This document shows positions 1 to 4,271 of a stretch of DNA of 5,321 bases, piece by piece. The notes under the pieces are model-generated. The model was not told where the DNA came from. It did not search any database and saw nothing but the letters and a program-made list of their open reading frames with translations. Numbering within the stretch: position 1 is the first letter of the stretch; each line of letters opens with the position of its first letter. The DNA comes from JAFDVL01 sp031371805. Its GTDB lineage: Bacteria; Acidobacteriota; Blastocatellia; RBC074. The translations under genes and the position numbers were made by a program. Location: contig JANMKB010000050.1 of NCBI GenBank assembly GCA_031371805.1, positions 1-5,321 of the forward strand. The letters are read 5' to 3'.

Positions 1-1
1 C

Positions 2-64
2 GTTGAAATCATTAAAGCTGCGGGAGATTTGTTCGATGCCCAGGGAACAATGATTACATTTTAG
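2..64 (+). CDS. C-terminal 20 codons of an unidentified protein (5' end outside window)
   Basis: The frame beginning at base 2 is open from the window edge and ends at TAG 62-64. The visible peptide ends with LFDAQGTMITF. Too little is present for a firm assignment. The 'LFDAQG' piece recalls the region near the C-terminus of NADPH-dependent FMN/azo-reductase-like flavoproteins, where a phrase like FDxxGxL is followed by a further helix. That helix is missing here, so this is a weak guess. The gene converges with the minus-strand hotdog gene, and the two stop codons overlap by 4 bp (61-64). No hairpin terminator is visible between them. The frame has no stop in 20 codons, which alone is not strong evidence; the tight convergent overlap adds some support. 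Confidence 0.4.
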   Translation, partial: VEIIKAAGDLFDAQGTMITF

Positions 65-879
65 TTGAGGCGAACTATCGCAGAATGCCTGATGTGCGCA
101 ATCGGTCTTTCATCTTCTCCAAAAATTCCCAAATCCAAAGCAACAATTTCATGACCGCGCCGCTCAAAGGCTTCGGCAACTTTACCGCGCATCGAAAGCC
201 GCTCGCCACTCTCAGGAAGTGAATAATGCTGCACCGTGCTTCCTGTATGAATCCACGGACCAAGCTTCACATTTGCCATCAGAATTTCGTTCGCCTGTGC
301 CAGGTAAAAAGCTGGATGACAAACAGCACGATCACCAAAAAATATTGGCAAAGTCGCGCAAACATCTTTCAGAAATTTCGCTTTAATTTCCGCGAGATTT
401 AATTCCCAATGTAAGGAACCTAAAATCTTTCCGACTGGCAAATTTGTAAGACTGGCAGGTAATCGTTCTGCTGGTTTGGGCAAATCGTGATTTGGATAAT
501 CTGGCGGATTTAGTATTGGAAAATTTTCTAAGCGCGAAGCTTCGCTGACCGCGCATAACATCCCACTCGCATCGAACAATTCCAGTTTCATCACATCATC
601 GCTCGCCAAATTCCCTTTCACCGTAACCTCTTCGCCGTGATAAATTGGCTTCAGAAATTTTGCTGCCATTGTTCCGCGTTCGACCCAATTCACTCCAAAA
701 TATTCTGCCACTAGATGCGTCAGATACGCATACACGCCAACGCCGGGGACAAGCCCGCCTCTGAATCCAAATTGTGCCGCGACTTCATCACTGTGAATTT
801 TATTATTGTGATCTGCGGCGTAATTATTGCCGATGATTTTGTAGGTCGGGAATTTCTGTTCAGATAATATTTTATTCAT
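61..879 (-). CDS. Double-hotdog (MaoC-like) domain protein, 272 aa
   Basis: This is a cytoplasmic protein of the hotdog/MaoC-like superfamily, which includes enoyl-CoA hydratases and thioesterases. The substrate is unknown. Numbered from the ATG at 877-879, the N-terminal hotdog holds NNKIHSDEVA (about residues 25-34) followed by GFRGGLVPGV (about 38-47), the hydratase-2-like signature. A second hotdog half spans roughly residues 150-272, with the conserved-looking stretches CHPAFYLAQAN, GPWIHTGS, RRGHE and IAHIRHSAI. The usual Asp of the GDxNPIH motif is not in place: the aligned position is His24, with Asp23 next to it. A hydratase reaction should therefore not be assumed. I chose ATG 879 because an AGGG lies 8 bases upstream on the minus strand and homology begins just after it. 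An upstream GTG-ATG at 957/954 would add 26 residues but lacks a ribosome site. The gene is divergent from the GlcG-like gene and ends in TAA (61-63). Confidence 0.82.
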   Translation of the reverse strand: MNKILSEQKFPTYKIIGNNYAADHNNKIHSDEVAAQFGFRGGLVPGVGVYAYLTHLVAEYFGVNWVERGTMAAKFLKPIYHGEEVTVKGNLASDDVMKLELFDASGMLCAVSEASRLENFPILNPPDYPNHDLPKPAERLPASLTNLPVGKILGSLHWELNLAEIKAKFLKDVCATLPIFFGDRAVCHPAFYLAQANEILMANVKLGPWIHTGSTVQHYSLPESGERLSMRGKVAEAFERRGHEIVALDLGIFGEDERPIAHIRHSAIVRLN

Positions 880-921
880 GCTGTTTGCCCTGTAGTCGCT
901 TACGGTTGTGTGTAGTAAACT

Positions 922-938
922 CTTCGGCGAAGTACTTC
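922..938. promoter_or_regulatory. Overlapping palindromes in the divergent spacer (candidate operator)
   Basis: CTTCGGCGAAG (922-932) is a dyad with a one-base centre. It shares GAAG with the perfect 10-bp palindrome GAAGTACTTC (929-938), giving three alternating half-sites CTTC/GAAG/CTTC in 17 bp. It lies in the 94-bp gap between the divergent hotdog (start 879) and GlcG-like (start 974) genes, where an operator controlling both would be expected. No convincing -35/-10 pair could be read on either strand. Binding by a regulator is inference, and no regulator gene is in the window. If the hotdog gene started at 957, the element would lie inside its coding sequence. Confidence 0.3.
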
Positions 939-963
939 CATCAAAATTTATCATCACTTTTCA

Positions 964-968
964 AGGAG
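964..968 (+). promoter_or_regulatory. Ribosome binding site AGGAG for the GlcG-like gene
   Basis: AAGGAGAG at 963-970 contains AGGAG at 964-968, five bases before the ATG at 974. This fixes the start at 974. It argues against the upstream in-frame ATG at 908, which would make the signal peptide internal, and against the ATG at 983, which is 14 bases away. Confidence 0.75.
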
Positions 969-973
969 AGAAA

Positions 974-1462
974 ATGCACGCAATGCACCTGCCATTAACC
1001 CTGATTTTTATGTTTGTCATGCTTTTCAGCATAACTATCGCACAAGATGCGCCGCCTTCATACGGCCCTGCGATTACGCTCGAACAGGCGAAAAAAGTTG
1101 CCGCCGCCGCTGAAGCCGAGGCGCGCAAAAACAAATGGAACGTCTTCATCGTCGTCGTAGATTCCGCGACCAATCCGGTGCTGATGCAGCGCATGGATGA
1201 CGCGCAACTCGGCAGCCTCAACGTGGCGCAAAAGAAAGCCTACACCGCCGCCGCCTTTCGCCGCTCCACCAAAGTTTTTGAAGATGGCATTGTCGCCGGC
1301 GGCATCGGCATGCGAATTCTTGGCAACGAACAGGCGATGCCGATTGAAGGCGGCTTGCCAATTGTTGTGAACGGCAAAGTCATCGGCGCGATTGGTGTTT
1401 CCGGCGTGACGAGCCAGCAAGACGGCATTGTCGCCAAAGCTGGTGCAGAGGCACTGAAATGA
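974..1462 (+). CDS. Secreted GlcG/HbpS-like haem-degrading-domain protein, 162 aa
   Basis: This belongs to the DUF336/Haem_degrading (GlcG/HbpS) family. Some members bind haem or sense redox state; the exact role of most is unknown. Residues 1-23 form a signal peptide with a long hydrophobic core and a likely cut after TIA (residue 23), so the mature protein should be periplasmic or extracellular. The n-region has histidines but no Lys or Arg, which is slightly unusual. The domain fills residues about 33-160: a first helix (LEQAKKVAAAAEAEARKN), the strand FIVVVDSATNPVLMQRMD, the AQKKAYTAAAF helix, and the family-typical C-terminal phrases PIEGGLPIVVNGKVIGAIG and VSGVTSQQDG. The length is normal for a secreted single-domain member. 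Its stop TGA (1460-1462) overlaps the ATG of the CE15 esterase gene (ATGA at 1459-1462), implying one transcript and translational coupling. Confidence 0.9.
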   Translation: MHAMHLPLTLIFMFVMLFSITIAQDAPPSYGPAITLEQAKKVAAAAEAEARKNKWNVFIVVVDSATNPVLMQRMDDAQLGSLNVAQKKAYTAAAFRRSTKVFEDGIVAGGIGMRILGNEQAMPIEGGLPIVVNGKVIGAIGVSGVTSQQDGIVAKAGAEALK

Positions 1463-1980
1463 AAACTACACGATTCATCGCTTTACTCGTCGCGTTGTTT
1501 GGGATCGCGCACGCGCAACAATCGGAGTCGTTCGTCCCGAATTACGACGAAGCCAAGGTCGGCAGCTATACATTGCCTGATCTATTGACGATGAATGACG
1601 GCACCAAAGTCACGAACGCAAAGCAATGGCGCAAACGCCGCGCCGAGCTTTTGCATTTGTTTGAGACGAATGTGTACGGTCATACGCCCACAGTAAAGCC
1701 CACGCTTCGCTTTGAAGAAAAACTGCGCGATGCAAATGCGTTGGGCGGCTTAGCCACGCGACGTGAAATCACGATTCACTTCACAGACAAGACTGATGGG
1801 CCGAAGTTGAATTTGATGCTGTATGTGCCGAACAAAAAGACAGGGCGCGTGCCTGCCTTCATCGCAATGAATTACAACGGCAATCACGCGGTGCATCCTA
1901 ATCCAAAAATTACGATGACGACAGGATGGATTCGGGAGAACAAAGAAAACGGCATCATCAATAATCGTGCTACGGAATAA
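1459..1980 (+). pseudogene. CE15 glucuronoyl-esterase-like protein, N-terminal part ending at in-frame TAA
   Basis: This is the first 173 codons of a carbohydrate esterase family 15-like gene. Members cleave ester bonds between glucuronic acid on xylan and lignin alcohols. Residues 1-19 are a clean Sec signal peptide (KTTR start, hydrophobic core, cut after AHA), predicting export. The rest is the N-terminal part of the alpha/beta-hydrolase domain: the LPDLLTMNDGTKV region, the RRAELLHLFETNVYGHTP helix typical of the family, and the LMLYVPNKK and PAFIAMNYNGNHA strands. The frame stops at TAA 1978-1980 just after NNRATE. The next codons in the same frame continue the family pattern (SRGIEAHRWPIE), so the stop lies inside the domain. 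The catalytic serine, acid and histidine all lie after it, so this fragment alone cannot be active. ATG 1459 overlaps the upstream stop (ATGA), suggesting coupling rather than a separate ribosome site. Confidence 0.85.
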
Positions 1981-2733
1981 TCCCGTGGCATCGAAGCGCA
2001 TCGCTGGCCGATTGAAATGATCGTGCAGCGTGGGTACGCCGTAGCAACGTTTTATTACGGCGATGTCTTTCCCGATCACAAAGATGGATTAGCCGATTCG
2101 ATCATCCCGCATTACACGAAAGATTCAAAAGCCGAGGATTGGAACGCGATTGGCGCGTGGGCGTGGGGCTTCAGTCGCGTGCAAGACTACCTCGAACGCG
2201 ACAAGGACATTGATGCAAAACGCGTTGCTATCGTCGGGCATTCCCGACACGGCAAAGCCGCATTGTGGGCTGGTGCGCAAGACGAACGCTTTGCGATGGT
2301 TGTTTCTAACGATAGCGGCGAGAGCGGTGCAGCGTTGGCGCGGCGGAACTTTGGCGAAACGGTTACCCGTATCAATACATCGTTTCCACATTGGTTCAAT
2401 GCAACCTACAAAAAATACAACGACCGGGTAAGCGAATTGCCCGTGGATCAACACGAGATATTAGCCCTGATCGCACCGCGCCCGTTGTATGTGGCCAGTG
2501 CCGTTGAAGATCAATGGGCTGACCCGCGTGGCGAATTTTTATCTGCGCAGGCCGCGACGCCCGTGTACAAGCTACTCGGCAAAGATGGCCTGAGCGCAGC
2601 GCAGATGCCCGGCCTGCATCAGCCTGTGATGAGTACGATTGGCTATCATATCCGCGCGGGCGTTCACGACATTACAAAATACGATTGGGAACAATTCTTG
2701 AATTTTGCGGATCGTCATTTGCCGCGGAAATAG
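1981..2733 (+). pseudogene. CE15 glucuronoyl-esterase-like protein, catalytic C-terminal part after the in-frame TAA
   Basis: This is the same frame as the preceding fragment, resuming directly after TAA 1978-1980 and ending at TAG 2731-2733. The first in-frame ATG is at 2017. The full reading would be about 424 residues, normal for bacterial CE15 enzymes. Counting through the stop, the nucleophile is Ser262 in GHSRHGK (codon 2242-2244). The acid at the classical position, 23 residues later, is Asp285 in SNDSG, where characterised fungal enzymes have Glu. An alternative acid pair lies in AVEDQWADP (Glu350/Asp351), and the histidine is His403 in AGVHDIT. The oxyanion and fold regions YYGDVFPD, APRPLYVASA and TIGYHIR are intact. 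No further stop or frameshift is visible, so decay, if real, is recent. A product starting at 2017 would lack the signal peptide and N-terminal strands and is unlikely to fold. Confidence 0.87.
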
Positions 2734-2858
2734 CTCAACGAAAAGCGACTATATGTGAAGATGAGCTTCCATAATATTGACAAACAAAAATATTCAGAAA
2801 AACATCGTCCGACTTTGACTGTATGCAACCAAAGTAAAGCTAATTTTATAGGATCACA
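2734..2858. other. 125-bp AT-rich spacer between the esterase gene and the TIR cassette
   Basis: No coding potential is recognisable here. A perfect -35-like TTGACA lies at 2777-2782, but no good -10 follows at 16-18 bases. A second combination, TTGACT (2815-2820) with GCTAAT (2839-2844) and an 18-base spacer, would start transcription almost at the ribosome site. A promoter for the cassette probably lies here, but its exact position is unclear. No stem-loop followed by a T-run could be found after the esterase stop. AGGA at 2850-2853, five bases before the ATG at 2859, is the likely ribosome site of the TIR gene. Confidence 0.3.
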
Positions 2859-3161
2859 ATGCTGAAAGTATTTCTCTCATATTCACATACTGACGGAAGC
2901 GAAAATGCCGCTCGTCTTCGAGAAGAACTCAAGATAGCGTTTGATGTCTGGCGCGATACTGAGGAAATGCAAGGCGGCGAATCCTGGAGAGAACAGCTTA
3001 GAAATGCTCTTCATGAAGTTGATATAGTGATTCTCTTGCTCACTCCCGCTGCCGTAACCTCGCCTTATGTTGCAGAAGAATGGAAGGGCGCGCGCTTATT
3101 AAAGAAGCCTGTGATTCCAGTATTAATAACGTCTTGCAACATTCCTGACGAGCTAAAATAA
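2859..3161 (+). CDS. TIR domain, N-terminal 100 residues, truncated by in-frame TAA
   Basis: This is a Toll/interleukin-1 receptor domain of the bacterial TIR_2-like type. Such domains often cleave NAD+ or make cyclic ADP-ribose signals in anti-phage systems; others act by protein contacts. First strand and box 1: KVFLSYSHTDG (residues 3-13). BB-loop region: WRDTEEMQGGESW (31-43). Central strand: DIVILLLTP (55-63). Putative catalytic site: SPYVAEEW, where Glu74 sits as in the W-C-x-x-E motif of NADase TIRs. Next strand: PVIPVLI (84-90). The start has AGGA five bases upstream. TAA at 3159-3161 falls after IPDELK, before the final strand and helix of the TIR fold. The next in-frame codons (THYRDLSHPDRY) look like exactly that missing segment. 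The intended protein is therefore probably about 470 residues, running to 4271. This could be a separate short protein or the front half of a broken gene. Confidence 0.88.
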   Translation: MLKVFLSYSHTDGSENAARLREELKIAFDVWRDTEEMQGGESWREQLRNALHEVDIVILLLTPAAVTSPYVAEEWKGARLLKKPVIPVLITSCNIPDELK

Positions 3162-3176
3162 ACTCACTATAGGGAT

Positions 3177-4271
3177 TTGTCTCACCCAGACAGGTACGGT
3201 CAGATGTTGATGGCGCTACGTAACGATCTCAGTAAGGCATATGACTCTCTCTATAACAAAATAAACGAGTCTTTGTTGGAGTACCTGAGAACTGACACAC
3301 TCAAAGTTTTTCATCCAGCTCTGAATAAAGTAAAGCATTGGGTTGATCTTAAAATTTATCCTCCAAAAGTTCTCCGTGCATTAACAGAGCTTTTAGTGCG
3401 AATGAATGCCGATCACAGGCAAGGACATTCGCTTAGCGACATTTTTGATCAAGCATTAACCTCTGATTACATTGGGCGGGAGGTCCCCCTGTGGCGCGAG
3501 ATCGAGGCTAGTAGGGGTGTCTTCGACCTTATTTTGGAATCGTTTCGTTCAGAGATCAAACTTGGCAAAACAATTCCAATCGTGCTTTTAGTGATGAATA
3601 AAGCTGAGGCAAATGAATTGGTTACGGGGATTGCTTTTGACGGCTATCCTAACAACCTGCGTACTGAGTTTAAGAAACTGCAAACAGTGCTAAAGAAAAA
3701 TGGCTTAGCCGACTGGAGCAGCCACTACCAAGATTCATCCGCTGAATGGCGGCCATTTGGTAATTTGGCTGGAGGAGAAACGGTTGAGCAAATTGTAGAA
3801 AAAGCTTTGAAGGCTATTGAGACTACCGATTGCAAGCTCATACCTTCATTTCAATCTATTCATAAGTTGAATGATCCAAACTCCAGACGGATGCTTAGGC
3901 AACTACGGCGCGATGGTTGTATCGTTATTGCAGACAGCATCTCGATGAGACATCCTAAACTGATGAGTTCCTTTCACCGAACTGCACTTGATTCTTCTTT
4001 TTGCACTTCTATAGTGACTGTTGCACCTGTACAGTCAACTTTTCAGTTGATGCGTGAGATGACGTTTGTTCTTCAGTTCAAAGTGTCTGACTTAGAACTT
4101 ACCAAACGACGTACCGATGTTGACGAAGATTACGGCGTTTGTATTGAGCTATCTGAGGGAGATGATCTCCAGCGGTGGATTTTAGATCGTGTAAGAAAGA
4201 TGTACTTGCCCCAAAGCACAGGACAGACGGGGATCAAAGATTTTATGTTTGCGAATTTTGGAAAGCGCTAA
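3177..4271 (+). CDS. C-terminal portion of the TIR protein: end of TIR fold plus uncharacterised region
   Basis: This is in frame with the TIR fragment and continues it after TAA 3159-3161. Numbered from TTG 3177, residues 1-18 (SHPDRYGQ, MALRNDL) match the last helix of a TIR domain. Residues about 20-130 are mainly helical by eye. Residues 131-200 look like an alpha/beta unit, with the strand TIPIVLLVM and the phrase AEWRPFG. Residues 220-345 form another, with the hydrophobic strand GCIVIADSIS, then SIVTVAP, and a helix RWILDRVRKMYL. I recognise no named domain and no signal peptide or membrane segment. TTG 3177 is a formal start: AGGGA lies one base before it, too close for initiation. 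ATG 3204 has only a weak AGG nine bases upstream. Independent translation would need reinitiation; fusion to the TIR part is the more natural gene model. TAA 4269-4271 is followed directly by the ATPase ATG, so the two are surely co-transcribed. Confidence 0.78.
   Translation: MSHPDRYGQMLMALRNDLSKAYDSLYNKINESLLEYLRTDTLKVFHPALNKVKHWVDLKIYPPKVLRALTELLVRMNADHRQGHSLSDIFDQALTSDYIGREVPLWREIEASRGVFDLILESFRSEIKLGKTIPIVLLVMNKAEANELVTGIAFDGYPNNLRTEFKKLQTVLKKNGLADWSSHYQDSSAEWRPFGNLAGGETVEQIVEKALKAIETTDCKLIPSFQSIHKLNDPNSRRMLRQLRRDGCIVIADSISMRHPKLMSSFHRTALDSSFCTSIVTVAPVQSTFQLMREMTFVLQFKVSDLELTKRRTDVDEDYGVCIELSEGDDLQRWILDRVRKMYLPQSTGQTGIKDFMFANFGKR

Noticed and set aside
908..973. Upstream in-frame ATG (908) as the start of the GlcG-like gene
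   Set aside because: It would put 22 residues before the signal peptide and ignores the AGGAG site five bases before ATG 974.
961..1437. Minus-strand open frames across the GlcG-like gene
   Set aside because: They are low-complexity antisense shadows of a GC-rich coding gene with no recognisable protein features or ribosome sites.
1978..1980. Global reassignment of UAA to an amino acid in this organism
   Set aside because: TAA is a sensible terminator at the end of the hotdog gene (61-63) and at 4269-4271 directly before a typical ATPase N-terminus, so blanket reassignment does not fit. Only occasional readthrough remains possible.
2125..2454. Open frames on both strands overlapping the CE15 catalytic region
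   Set aside because: They are shadow frames. The plus-strand frame carrying GHSRHGK and the histidine motif is clearly the real one.
2757..2771. GAAG-ATGAG-CTTC hairpin after the esterase stop as a terminator
   Set aside because: The stem is only four pairs with no T-run, too weak for an intrinsic terminator.
3150..3180. Programmed frameshift at the TIR interruption (A-rich CTAAAATAAAC)
   Set aside because: Coding resumes in the same frame after the stop, so a frameshift would not restore the product.
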